A stretch of DNA of 64,000 nucleotides, taken from Cubamyces lactineus. Taxonomy: Eukaryota > Basidiomycota > Agaricomycetes > Polyporales > Polyporaceae. Shown piece after piece: positions 47,993 through 58,992 of this stretch. The stretch is from contig JACDTU010000004.1 in the NCBI GenBank assembly GCA_022376465.1, positions 2,108,001-2,172,000 on the forward strand. The letters are read 5' to 3'. Position 1 is the stretch's first letter. Every line of letters begins with the position of its first letter. The position numbers were made by a program, and so were the translations under genes. The notes beneath the pieces are model-generated. The model worked only from the letters and a program-made list of their open reading frames with translations. It ran no database searches and was not told where the DNA came from.

Positions 47993-48616
47993 ATGGACTC
48001 CTTGATTCCGTTCACGACCTCGGGATCGCTTGTGGATTGCGTCGATAGTACGTTTGCCCCAAGTCCACTCGAGGTGCAGCCTGAGCCCATAATCCCTGCC
48101 ATTCTGCATCTCGGTCGCCCTTCATTTCATCCTGGTTAGGGAAGATGCTCGTGGTCCTGCGAGATGGTAGGAAACTCCAAGGCGTCCTTCGGTCATACGA
48201 CCAATTCGGTAAGTCTACATCCGCTTTGTACACATTTGAGGTAGCAGTGATCTGACTGTAGGATGCTCTTACCAGCTAACCTGGTCCTAGAAGACACGGT
48301 GGAACGGATATACCATCAAGATGTTTTTGCAGAAATGTGGCGAGGCCTATTCTTAATCCGTGGCGAGAATGTCGTATTGCTTGGCGAGATCGTCAGTGGA
48401 TACATCCATCCGCTGCCAACCTGTACTGAAGCGTGCATGCAACAGGATCTCGACCAGGAGGACGAAGTACCTCTGCGACAAGTGGAGTGGAACGTACTAG
48501 AACCTTATCACAAGCAAGATATTGCGAACAAGAAGCGTAGAGAAGAGCTGAAGTCGCAGGTCCTGTACGAGCAGAAAGGCTTCTGCAAAGAGGGCGGAGA
48601 GGGCGACGGATACTAA
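47993..48616 (+). CDS. LSM1: Sm-like protein Lsm1
   Basis: Subunit of the cytoplasmic Lsm1-7 ring that promotes decapping of deadenylated mRNA; 136 residues. Exons: 47993-48047, 48140-48208, 48276-48391, 48446-48616. Sm1 motif: GSLVDCVDRKMLVVLRDGRK and LQGVLRSYDQFANLVLEDT. The segment ERIYHQDVFAEMWRGLFLIRG and Sm2 motif IRGENVVLLGEI are diagnostic for Lsm1. The C-terminal extension (KKRREELKSQVLYEQKGFC) is also typical of Lsm1. Confidence 0.95.
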
Positions 48617-48896
48617 GCCCGCTTCGTCTCCTTCGTCTTCCGGATCCAACCATTCACTCGTCATCTGCAGGGATGCACCCTACCACAGGCAGATTCATTA
48701 CGCCAAAGGGTCATCCGACTTGTTGTATTTATGTCTCTGTCGTCGCGTTCATTGCTGGTATCGCACATGCAAACTTGAGGAATCTAATACATAGGTATAC
48801 ACATCGTACTATGGCATACAATAGCTAAGATGCTAGAGCGTAACGTAAGAGCAAATCGTCCAGGCAGCCCAAGAATAAGGCGACGTGTGGAGTAAT

Positions 48897-51800
48897 TTAT
48901 CTCTTCTGCTTGCCCTTCTTCGTCCCGTTCGCTTTGGACCTTCCGGTGCCGTTCGTTTGCGTCCGCCCATTTAGCGGATGGAGAGGTACACTGGCCTGAG
49001 GCAGGCTGGCTTGGCGAGCACTGAGGGCAATGGCGTCTTCGAGCTGTTTACGGATTTCGCGCTCTTGGGTTGTCAGAGTAGCCATTGCCTTTTCTTTCAA
49101 CTCTTGGTCGAACTCAAACTCCATAGCACGGAGCTTCTGCCACCTGTACACTGAGATTTAGCAATCATGTAGCGACTATTGACAGGCCACATACCCGGCA
49201 TGCCGCTGACACTTCTTCTTGCCCCTACACCACCACGCGTCATGTTCGATGCCGGACCCGTCAACCTGCATTCCGTCCTCCTCGCCATCCGCCTGGCCGT
49301 GGCCTTCCTCGTAGCTCTCCATGATGCTGGTCGCGTACTCCGCATACTCATCATCGTCGAGACAAAGGCGTTGGTCCCAGCCACACTCCTCCACCTGTTC
49401 GGCCCGTGCAGCGGCTAGATCCAGTAGCTTCTGCCGCCAAAGGACGATCTCAAGCTCTTTCTTGAGGGCTTCGCGCTTTGGTGCAATCCTGTCTAGAGTC
49501 GCCTGTAGGCGAGCCACGGCGCGCTCTGCCTGCGTTTTCGTCGGCTGCTGCACCTCGTGCGTTTCCTTGACTAGTTGGCACAGAGGGCCCTGGGGTAGTT
49601 GCTCGGATTTGACAGCACCGCTAGGCTCTTCCTTTACGACATGGACCTTGACGACGACGCCCTCTCGCTGTTTGACGTCCTTGACGCTCGCCCAGAGCAC
49701 GGCTTGGTCGCCACCCCAGCCATCGATCCGACGCTGCATGTAAGCGATTCCGCATTCATCTGAACAGAACTTCGAGAATGCACCACGGGCGGGTTTATGG
49801 CAAGCGGCAGCAGAGGATGGCCTGGGGTGCTTCAGTCCGGCATAACACCGTTGCTTGTATGTTGTCTTCAAGGGCAGGTAGGGATTTGCTACCGCAAATG
49901 TCAGTGAAGTGGGAATATCATGACGCGCTGTTACATACCTCTGATGCACGGAGGGCAGACGAACTGGTCGATAAGGTCAACCTCAAGATCGTTCATGTTC
50001 AAGCACTGTGTGTGGTACCACTCGTCGCACCTGAGGAACCCGTTGAGCTGAGGCCAGTAAAGACAATTGGGTAGAAACATACCGATCACAAGCAATCATG
50101 ACTTTGTCTTCGTCGTAGCTCGTTTTGCAGATACAATAGAGCTTGTCGTCCGCGGCCTCTTCCTCCTCCTCTTCCTCCTCTTCTTGAGGCTTGCTGGCCG
50201 GTTCAGGAGGGGCAGGCATAACAGACGCCGATCGCGAGCGCGATTGTCCGACTGCCGCAGAGACTGACCGTTTCGCAGCCGACGCAGCCGCAGAGCTTGA
50301 CACATTCGTCTTCTTTCCCTTGGCCACTGAACCACTTCCAGACGGCGTAAGACGGTCACTAGACCCTGCAGCGTTGTCTTTCGCCGCGGCTTTGGCCTTG
50401 GACTTCGTAGCAGCAGCCTTAGCTTTAGATTTCGCAGGTTGCTTTGGTTTCACAGCAGGCTATCCAAAAGACCTCAGCCTCACTCGTCTGCAGCCAACAC
50501 TGTAATACATACCTTCGCTGATTGCTCTTTCCTCTTCATACTTGAAGACGCACTCGCGCTCTCAGCCTTGTCAGCCTTGGTCGTAAGCTGCTGTTCACCA
50601 ACAGGTGTCTTAGTTGAGACGGGCTTGGCAGTTTGGTTTGGAGGGGCGATGGGTGGTGGCATAACCACACGCTCAGAAGGTGCAGGTGTCGCCGAGGATG
50701 GGCGAGGGGTAGGCGTGGCAGTTGCCTTCTTCGCAGGAGCATCCTTAGATATAGCAGACGTCGAAGTAAAAGCCGAAGAGTGTGAGGCATGGGTCGACTT
50801 ATTGACGTGTGTATGCGAGTGTGAATGCGAGTGTTGGTGCTGATGCGAATGCGAGTGTCGAGGCTGGTCATCCAATAAGCTTAGCAACTCGTCATCCAGA
50901 TCGTTACTGGCGGCACTACCAGCCGCTGTAGCTAATGGCTCCAACGCATCTGCAGCAAGGTCGAGTTCCATGGCAAGATCGGCATCCGAAGTGGGTGACA
51001 CCGCTATGCTAGGTATACTGCGTTCATCGGGTGTGGTCCGCTCGAGCGCTTCCTCCAACAAAGCGAGCGGCGTAGGTGTTCTTGATTGAGCCATTGTTTC
51101 GTCGACATGCACGATGGTCTCTGGCACCACCTCCAGCTGTGACACATCATCGACCTGCGGCAGCTCCTCGTCCTTGAGATTGGGGGAAGCTGTGGACGCA
51201 TCTGGTGTATCTGGAGGATCCTCGGGTGCTGGCGACGGTCGTATTGGCGCATTTGCAGGAGAGTCTGCCGCGTAGTGCTCCAACAACCATTCATGAGCAT
51301 CTTGCTCCGAGACTCGTGGCTCCACCGGCATCAGTACTGAAGGCGAGCGCAAATCTTCTCTCGGCGTTGTCAGCTCCTGACTCTCCGCGGAGGCTTCTAC
51401 CGCCGCACTCAACTCCTGTTGAGAGGTCCGTATGGCTGCCTCCTGCGGTAAGAACGCCTCCCCCGATACTGGTGACTCCCGCGGCACGATGGTCTCCTCC
51501 TGTGTGGCATCTTCAGTCGGCTCTGTGCGCACAAGTGGCTCTTCATGCACGGGTGGCTCCTCCTGTATGATTGGCTTAAGCTGTATAATCTGCTCCTGGG
51601 GTGCGACCAGCTCTTGCTGTACGACCTGCTCCTGCTGTACGTCTGGGGCTTGCTCTAGCTCTTGCCCTACGGCTAGTTCTTGCTGTGTACTCGGCTCGGG
51701 TTGTACATCCTCCCGTAGGTCCGGCTCAGGCTGTGCATTCGGCTCGGATTGTTTGCTGAGTTCTGGGTGTACGACGAGCTCCGGCTGCATGCTGGGCTTG

Positions 51801-53626
51801 TTCTCGTGCTGTACGGTCGGCATCGGCTTCGGGGTAGACGTTTCCTGTACAGCTGATGCTTCCATTGCCCGCGGACGCTCTGCAGCAGCGTCGCCTCTGA
51901 GGGTGGGCGTGTCCACCCAAGCGGCCCTTTCTGGGACGGCTTTGGTTTCTGTCTCAACTGTCATGTCGACAGCGACCTGGGTGACAGGCCGGTCGTCGTA
52001 CTCGTTGCCATCGTCAGAGCGCGTAGGAAGGGCAGCTGGTGTTGACGCTGAGATGTCCGCCGGAATGGAAGTAGGTTGGGTAGGAGGAGCAAGCTCGACT
52101 GGAGCGTCCGAGGTGAGAAGATCAGATATGCTCCGTGGCCTCATCTGCGTCACAGGTGGAGGAGCGGGAGGGGAGGAGAAGACTGGGGGCGTGGGGGTCG
52201 ATGCAGGCTGAGCAAGTGGGGGAGAGGTCACTCCAGGTAGGGAGCTCTCAGTGCGTCTGCGTCTCTTCGCAGGGGGTTCGCCATCTTGTCCATGAGAATG
52301 TCCCAAAGAGATGAAAGCCAGTGAATTCACCCGCGTGTCTAGACGTGGAGAAGGCAATGGTGGACTACGCTGCAACGCTGGAGACTGCGAGGGTGGTGGG
52401 AGCGCGGGTAGGGGAGGCGGCACACGATTGAGGACCGGGCTTAGCGACGCCCTGCGGACGGATTCCTGTCGTTCTAGAGGTGTTGGAAGCTCACCACTCA
52501 GTCGACGCCTTTCCTCTGTGGCAGCCTGGACCAATGCTTCCAACGCTCCGAGACCTCCAGGGCTTCCATGAGACGCGAAGGGAACTGCGGGTGACCTTGG
52601 TGACTCTCCGTTGAGGAGACTAGGCAAAGTAGTGACTGAAGAAGTGCGTGAGGCGAGAGAAGATGGAGAACCCGACTGAGTATGAGACGCCGAGCGAAAG
52701 TGAGATCGACGAGAGACGGAAGGTTCTCCTCTTGAAGCCTCAGGATATCCAACATTTGGGGACGAAGTAGGACTTTGGGACCTTATGGGCGAGTTCTGCG
52801 AGTGCATGACAGGTTGAGAAGGATCGCCATGAGATGCAGATGGGGACATTGGGTGAGTCTTATGTAGATTGGATGGAGAGCGGGACGGTCGTCGGCCTAG
52901 AACGGGAGAGCGAGAGGGATTGCGGGCATGTATAGGACTCGACGGGCCTGGGAGAGGCTGCCCAAGCGGATGAGGGTGGTGTCGTTGTGGTGAAAGAGCG
53001 TGAGGGGATGTGTAAGCAGCCACAGGAGAGCTAGAGAATGCGCTATTGGACGAAAGAGGCCTGGCGAAGTACGGCGAAGTCTCGTACAAATGATGGCTTG
53101 CTCCACGGGGGTCAGAACTCCTGCGGGTTGTAGGAACAGGTCGCGAAGTGACCTGAGACAAGAGTGGTGGTTGTGGATAATGGTGAAAAGCAGGATCGTG
53201 TTCACGGCTTACAGCTGAAACTGGTGACCTAGTGGTGGTACTCGCCGGAGTCGTTTCAGGTCGATCTGACGTACAATCCCTGCGTCCTCTCTCCTGCGAA
53301 CTAAGGTGCGCGCTCGCTCTCTGTTCCGCAGGTGGTGACGGAGTATGCCTTCCGACATGTACATGTTGTATTGGGAGTGGAACGAGAGAGTGGCTGTCTC
53401 GGCTAAAATCTGGAAACTGTGTACTATAGACTGCACCCTGTTGGGACTCTACAAGGCCGTCGAGGCGCGCTTGAGAGCCTGCTCGCTCGACCGTAACAGC
53501 ATCTAGCCCTGGTGTCGCGGAGGAGATAGATGTAGACGGCGGAGAAGGTGCAGTGGCGTGTGGGCGATCGGGTGGCTGGTCGTCCGTACAAAGCAAGGCC
53601 GAGATCGTCAATCTGCGTCCAGCCAT
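48897..53626 (-). CDS. SPP1: Set1/COMPASS PHD-finger subunit Spp1 (CFP1-like), very long
   Basis: Chromatin protein of 1,507 residues. Exons: 53626-50513 (3,114 nt), 50459-50083, 50030-49939, 49888-49195, 49143-48897. Exon 1 encodes about 1,038 disordered residues: Ser/Pro-rich, then Gln/Pro/Glu repeats (about 51520-51800), then a His/Ser tract (about 50780-50870). The Ala/Lys-rich linker leads to a PHD finger: LYCICKTSYDEDKVMIACDR and CDEWYHTQC ... CPPC, a full C4HC3 set with the aromatic cage Trp, which binds trimethylated H3K4. After it come the Spp1/CXXC1 zinc region (KQRCYAGLKHPRPSSAAACH, KFCSDECGIAYMQRRI), coiled coils and a short tail ending KKGKQKR. Yeast Spp1 is about 350 residues, so the extension is striking. 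One gene is preferred because the exon 1 end joins exon 2 in phase. Confidence 0.85.
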
Positions 53627-54538
53627 TTGTCCACCTCGTCGCAGTAATGACGAATAGCACAACCCGTAGAACGCAGGGAGAGCGTAGAAGAGATGTGAGG
53701 AGAAGAAGTCTTATCCATGAGACGCTTTGTTGGTAAGACCACCCGCCGGCCTCACCACGCAGTCACGACAACTCAGTCACAAGTTCAGCTGCCACGACAT
53801 GGGCGCGCAAATGCAAACACCGCAACGATCAACTACACACCAACCTCGAGAACATCTCGTTTCGTACAGCTCACAATACCACTGCGCTGGCATGAATCGC
53901 GCAGACGCCTCTATACAGGTGGTGGGTGACTGCACTGGCCTCATGACCTGGCAATTGAAGCCACGTGCTATCCGCTTGAAACGTTTGGAAACATGTGAAT
54001 TGCAGGAGAGATGTACAACGAGACATTGCGACGCAGCCCATACAGTAGCTACGAAGAGCTAACTGCTGAGACCAAAAATCCCATCAATGAAGCACGAGTG
54101 CGCCGCACCCAAGTCTCATCGTTCGCAACCGAAGTCTTCTCGTTCTCCAGCCCTTTGTGACGGTCTCAAGGTCCTCGACCCACTCAAGTCCAGCGAGCTG
54201 GCGAGCGAGTCATCGTCGAGATGCTTTTGAGGGCTGAAACAAATCATTAGGATGCTGTATGGACTGCCTGGACACGAGATACTCACCTGTTCGTTTAAGC
54301 GTTGGAGATCCTGCTCGCCGTCGGACCCCTATATATAGGTTCCCGAAGAACTGTACAGCGGCAGGCCGGTGGCTTGAGCGCGGCCCCCGGACACCGGTTA
54401 CCGGGTCCCGGTCGAGCCCAGGTCTGGTTAGGAGCCTTGTCCGAAACCTCGTCGCCCCCGCCGTCAATCTACTCGACAGTACTTAGCCGTCCAGGGATCT
54501 CACCCGCCGACTGACTGCAAAAGAGGGCCCCGTCAAAG
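53627..54538. other. Divergent region, SPP1 / STM1
   Basis: 912 bp. TATATATA at about 54331-54338 lies 200 bp upstream of STM1 and may be its TATA box if the leader is long. Otherwise nothing recognised. Confidence 0.45.
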
Positions 54539-55793
54539 ATGTCGGTGGCCACTAGAAACCCCTTTGCCCTCCTTGATGGTAAGTCTCCCAGATTTTGACC
54601 TTGGAACTACCTTAGCTTCCCCAATCCTTCAATCGTGCACGGAAAAACCGAGCGTGTTATGCTAAACATCTCTGGTCTTCACAGAGGATGCCTCGCGGCC
54701 CACCAGCCCGTCTCCCGCCGCTCCGGCCAAGGAGGCTGCCCCTGCCCCTGCGCCTACCCGTGGTACCCAAAAATCCCGCGGTGGCCCCGCTTCAAGAGGC
54801 GGCAGATACTACCAGCGCGGAGGCAAGTCCGCTCCTCGCGAGAAGGAGAACGGCGAAGCAGCCGCCGATGACGCCGAGCCCAAGAAGCGCGGTAGGTCAA
54901 ATCTGCAAGAGGACCCTCACACCGCGATCTGATCATTCGCCTCCTCTTTGTGCTGTATCTACCATGTAGACGGTGAAGGTCGTGGCCGCGGTCGTGGCAG
55001 GGGCCGTGGCGGTGACCGCGGACGGGGTGGTCGTGGCCGTCAATTCGACCGCCACAGCGCGACTGGCAAGACGTACGTCCAACTCCTGGAATAACCGAGG
55101 TAATCACTGACCTGTAACTATAGCGATTCGGAGAAGAAGATCCACCAAGGCTGGGGTGGCGATGAGCCTGTCTCCGAGCTCAACGCTGAGGCTGCTGCTG
55201 CCACCGATGCCGCTGCCGAGAAGAACGAGTGGACCAGCCCCTCTGGCGAAGGTGATGCTTGGGCCGCTTCTGGCGAGACCCCCGCTGAGGGCGCGACGGC
55301 ATCCGCCGAGAAGACCGAGGGTCGCAAACCCCGCGAGCCTGAGGAGGAGGACAACACGCTCACTCTTGACGAGTATTTGAGGAAGAAGCAGTCCCTCGAC
55401 ATCGTCCCGAAGCTCGAGGCCCGCAAGGTCGACGATGCGGACCTCAAGGATGCAGTCATCATCACCAAGAAGGACGAGGATGAGGATGCTTACTTTGTTG
55501 GCAAGGTATGCGCATTACCTATCTTCGACAAGGCCCTATGTTGATTGCGGCCGATGCAGGCCAAATCCTCTGCTCCCAAGCCCAAGGCTAAGAAGGAGGA
55601 GAAGATTTACATCGAGATCGATGCTCGTTTCGAGCGTCCTTCTCGCGGTGGTCGTGGCCGTGGTGGCGACCGCGGTGGCGAGCGTGGTACTCGTGGCCGT
55701 GGCCGCGGTGGACGTGGCCGTGCGGCCAACGGCAACAACAGCACTCCTGCTCTCAACGTGGCCGACGAGACTGCGTTCCCCTCCCTGGCTTAA
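54539..55793 (+). CDS. STM1: Stm1/SERBP1 ribosome-associated RNA-binding protein
   Basis: Hyaluronan/mRNA-binding family (HABP4_PAI-RBP1) protein of 321 residues; relatives clamp dormant 80S ribosomes. Exons: 54539-54578, 54685-54891, 54970-55072, 55124-55505, 55560-55793. Starts MSVATRNPFALLDED as in Stm1. Arg/Gly boxes at about 85-115 (GRGRGRGRGRGGDRGRGG) and near the C-terminus (RGGRGRGGDRGGERGTRGRG). Central family block: SEKKIHQGWGGDEP, EEDNTLTLDEYLRKKQSLD. Ends NVADETAFPSLA. Highly biased codon use suggests strong expression. Confidence 0.93.
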
Positions 55794-56538
55794 TATAACG
55801 GTTCGACGAGCGGCAGTTGAACCTTTTTTGACTCCTCCCTCAGCCTGCGGCCCCGACAAAAACGTGGAGTCATTTGGTCCCGAATATCTGATCCTTTCTC
55901 CCCGTTTTCCGGTCCTTTCGTTGTCTTGTTATCTGCGCGTACCCTGCATCCCTCACCTCGTTCCTCGTTTGCCCCCTCTGCGCGCTCTGCCCCCTGCTCC
56001 TGTGTCCAGTAGTAGCTGATCAACTCACAAGCCTTCCTGACATGACGTATGAACCAAGACTATGCACGGTATCTTATGTTCTGTGACCCTCCATATTTAG
56101 TCGTGTTGTATACGAGGTGTAAGACCCATCGATGCATTTGCCGCAGACATGTCATGACTGCAACGAAATACCGGTTGTGAATTTATGAATGTGTAAGTGA
56201 ACAAGCGTTTCGACGAACTTGCAATTTTTGCAACGAGTCGCCCAAGAACTCGAGGCCAGCACGGACTAAAGCCCCTGGTACCGGGCAGGATGAGGTTCAC
56301 AACCTGAGGAGATCCATTGGTTGAGGTGGATCTAGGACGTTCAACACAGAGTCAGCGTATACGACATTCTATTGGATAACGCGGTTCCATCATGCCTGCA
56401 ACGAGGCGTCGTCGCTTCGGCTTGAAGGCTTCCCTGTGGCGGAAACAATCCTGAGCGCGACCGGGTACATCATCGACCACTGCTGTTAGGCCTCATCGGC
56501 GAGGTGCTTCTCAACCGACCTCGAGCTTGAATACAAAG
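55794..56538. other. Intergenic, 745 bp
   Basis: Long 3' flank of STM1 and promoter of the Tfc7-like gene. No repeat or ORF that I can support. Confidence 0.4.
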
Positions 56539-57738
56539 ATGACGATCGAGACGATCTACATCGCTAGGCATGGTCAGTCCTAACACCTATATGTCTTGTC
56601 GGTTTGCTGATGGTTATATATACATGCGTTGCAGGGTACCGCATGAACTGGGTGACCAACGACTGGTAGATGACCATGCGCTTCATTTTCGTGCTTGCTA
56701 CTCTTGTTAACTCATCGATGCGCATACAGGCAAAGCGTCACTGGTATGCACATTTTCGTAGCACTGCATGATATAGTGCCCAGCTGATCAGCTGCACATA
56801 GGACTACCTCGCGATCCTCCCTTAGCTGACTATGGCCTAGCCCAGGCGCAAGAACTAGCAGACTATTTCCTGTCTCTTCCTGAGGAGGAACGGCCCACGA
56901 TCCTATTATCTTCCCCGTACTGTGCGTCTATTGTATGCGAGTCATCAGACTAGAGTCAGAGCTGCTGAACGAGCCACATCCTGCTGCGCCCGTAGATCGA
57001 TGCCTACAGACCGCAGTCCCCACGGCGCAAAAGCTGGGGCTACCGCTATATGTGGAACATGGTGCGTCTAATATAACTCTACTTGGACCGCATGCACTCA
57101 CGAGCGTACCGCCCCCGTAGGGCTATCGGAGTGGTACTCGCCCGTCGCCCCCGGGACAGGCCTCCATCCCCGGCCGGCGTCGGCGGCAGAGCTTCGCACA
57201 TATTTTCCCGAAATCGACGAATCCTGGCAATCTATCTACTATCCGTCCCGGAAAGGCGAGGACGTAGAGCAGGTGCACGACCGCGCAAGCGGGCTGTTAC
57301 GCGCTCTCGTCCCGTACATCGAGCACAAGTTCGACGACAAACACAAGCGCATCCTGCTCGTGAGCCATGCTGCGACGGTGATCGCCCTCACTCATGAGCT
57401 TATGGGGGACCGCGACCTGCCTCTGCGCGTTGGATGCTGTACGCTCACGGAGCTGCGACGCAAGCCGGAGGAGCCGGAGATCGTAGGAAACTGGGAAACG
57501 AAGCGGCTTGCGGACGGTGGTCATCTAAAGGAAGGATCGACTAGAGAGTGGGGCTTAGAGGACATCATCGTACGCGACGGAAAGGTCAGTATCGTACCTG
57601 TTCAGGGGGTGCGTCTACTCATTCTATTACCATCAGGTCATCAACGACACTGGTCTTCCTGGAACGGAGAACGAAGCGGATAGTCCTGTGGGGTTGCAGG
57701 TGCACCTGCTCCCACCCGAAATGGTGGCACAATTGTGA
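56539..57738 (+). CDS. Histidine-phosphatase-fold protein, Tfc7-like (TFIIIC tau55)
   Basis: A 276-residue protein. Exons: 56539-56572, 56635-56665, 56730-56743 (14 nt), 56802-56921, 56996-57061, 57121-57584, 57637-57738. The N-terminus MTIETIYIARHGYRMNWVTN carries the RHG signature of the histidine phosphatase superfamily. DPPLADYGLAQAQELADYF, SSPYYRCLQTAVPTAQKL, GLSEWYSPVAPGTGLHPRP and LLVSHAATVIAL (second catalytic His) follow. The pattern RMNWVTNDW and HPRP fits yeast Tfc7/YNL108C rather than glycolytic phosphoglycerate mutase. Tfc7 is a TFIIIC subunit, its paralogue is of unknown function; which one this equals cannot be told. The stop lies 45 bp from the palindromic transposon. Confidence 0.85.
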
Positions 57739-57774
57739 CGCTGGTAGAAGTCTAGAGGTCGTAGTGAAACAGCA

Positions 57775-57783
57775 TAGATTTCC
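57775..57783. repeat. Target-site duplication, left (TAGATTTCC)
   Basis: Exact copy at 58903-58911. Confidence 0.88.
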
Positions 57784-58172
57784 CAGGCTCCTACCCACCA
57801 CCCGCTTCGAGGTGAGGGGGCGATATCCCGACAGTAGGGTCTATGTTTTGTACGAGAAATGGTTAAGCGCTTAATCCCGAAAAGCATGTCACGTGTTGAA
57901 TCCCTTGAACTTTGAACCCCCCTCACCTCTCAGCGGCGGCTGGCACCAAACATTGGTAAATAGCGGGGACCGGAGGGCAAGCGCCCAGTACCACCTCCCT
58001 TTGGGTAACCCATCAACTAGGGGCGTCTAATCATAAAAGCAGGATTTCTTGCAGGACGTCTCGCGGCTGGTCGCGCGCGCCCTTTGATTACGAACGTCAG
58101 TGAGCTCGCGAAAGGTTCGTGTGGGCTCGCGCCGTGTTCTATGGCACCCGCGCATGCACAAAAAGTCTGCCA
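57784..58172 (+). repeat. Left terminal inverted repeat, 389 bp
   Basis: Reverse complement of 58514-58902, with one mismatch seen near the inner end (AAAAAGTC against AAAACGTC). Confidence 0.9.
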
Positions 58173-58513
58173 TGTATTTTATACTCTTTTGAAGCGATGG
58201 TGACAAAGTACGAAATCGATGCGCCGCTTTGTACTCATTGCGCGTGTCATTGATGTTGGTTTCATTGCCCGTTGCGATCTAAATCCTTCGCAATGGCTGA
58301 AACTGAGCCAGTAGCACCACAAATTAGTATTTGTGTTCTCATTATACCGCTGTCTACAACACAGAATGCACAAGGCCTTAAACGTGGCTCAGTTGATGAC
58401 TGCTTGACTGATACCGCAGACTACAGATCATTATCTTGAGAATCACATCCCGCGGTCGCATGTCAGTGGGGTATTTAGCCTCCTCTTGCGTCAAGCAGGC
58501 TTCAATAAGAATG

Positions 58514-58902
58514 TGGCAGACGTTTTGTGCATGCGCGGGTGCCATAGAACACGGCGCGAGCCCACACGAACCTTTCGCGAGCTCACTGACGTTCGTAATC
58601 AAAGGGCGCGCGCGACCAGCCGCGAGACGTCCTGCAAGAAATCCTGCTTTTATGATTAGACGCCCCTAGTTGATGGGTTACCCAAAGGGAGGTGGTACTG
58701 GGCGCTTGCCCTCCGGTCCCCGCTATTTACCAATGTTTGGTGCCAGCCGCCGCTGAGAGGTGAGGGGGGTTCAAAGTTCAAGGGATTCAACACGTGACAT
58801 GCTTTTCGGGATTAAGCGCTTAACCATTTCTCGTACAAAACATAGACCCTACTGTCGGGATATCGCCCCCTCACCTCGAAGCGGGTGGTGGGTAGGAGCC
58901 TG
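58514..58902 (-). repeat. Right terminal inverted repeat, 389 bp
   Basis: Reverse complement of 57784-58172. Both arms begin at the duplicated TAGATTTCC. Confidence 0.9.
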
Positions 58903-58911
58903 TAGATTTCC
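58903..58911. repeat. Target-site duplication, right (TAGATTTCC)
   Basis: Exact copy of 57775-57783. Confidence 0.88.
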
Positions 58912-58992
58912 TGCCTTCCAAGCCCCGGTCACATGTCCATTCTGTTCTACTTTACAAAGCAATCCAAGACTTCCTTTCATCCTTCTGTCCTC

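Larger units (their letters stand above)
57784..58902. mobile_element. Palindromic Mutator-like non-autonomous DNA transposon
   Basis: A 1,119-bp element made of two 389-bp terminal inverted repeats (57784-58172 and 58514-58902) around a 341-bp core. By eye the arms differ at only one base near their inner end and have no indels. Ends are CAGGCTCCTACC... and its complement ...GGTAGGAGCCTG. It is flanked by a 9-bp direct repeat TAGATTTCC (57775-57783, 58903-58911). A 9-bp duplication with long TIRs is the Mutator/MULE pattern. The core carries no transposase. Confidence 0.88.

Noticed and set aside
51432..52211. 259-codon Cys/Ser/Gly-rich ORF on the plus strand
   Set aside because: Antisense shadow of the Gln/Pro/Glu repeats of SPP1.
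50083..53626. Splitting the Spp1 region into two genes
   Set aside because: The long exon ends at a good donor in the same phase as the next exon, and the downstream part has no start context of its own.
58179..58373. 64-codon minus-strand ORF in the core of the palindromic element
   Set aside because: No domain; too short and compositionally random to be a transposase remnant.
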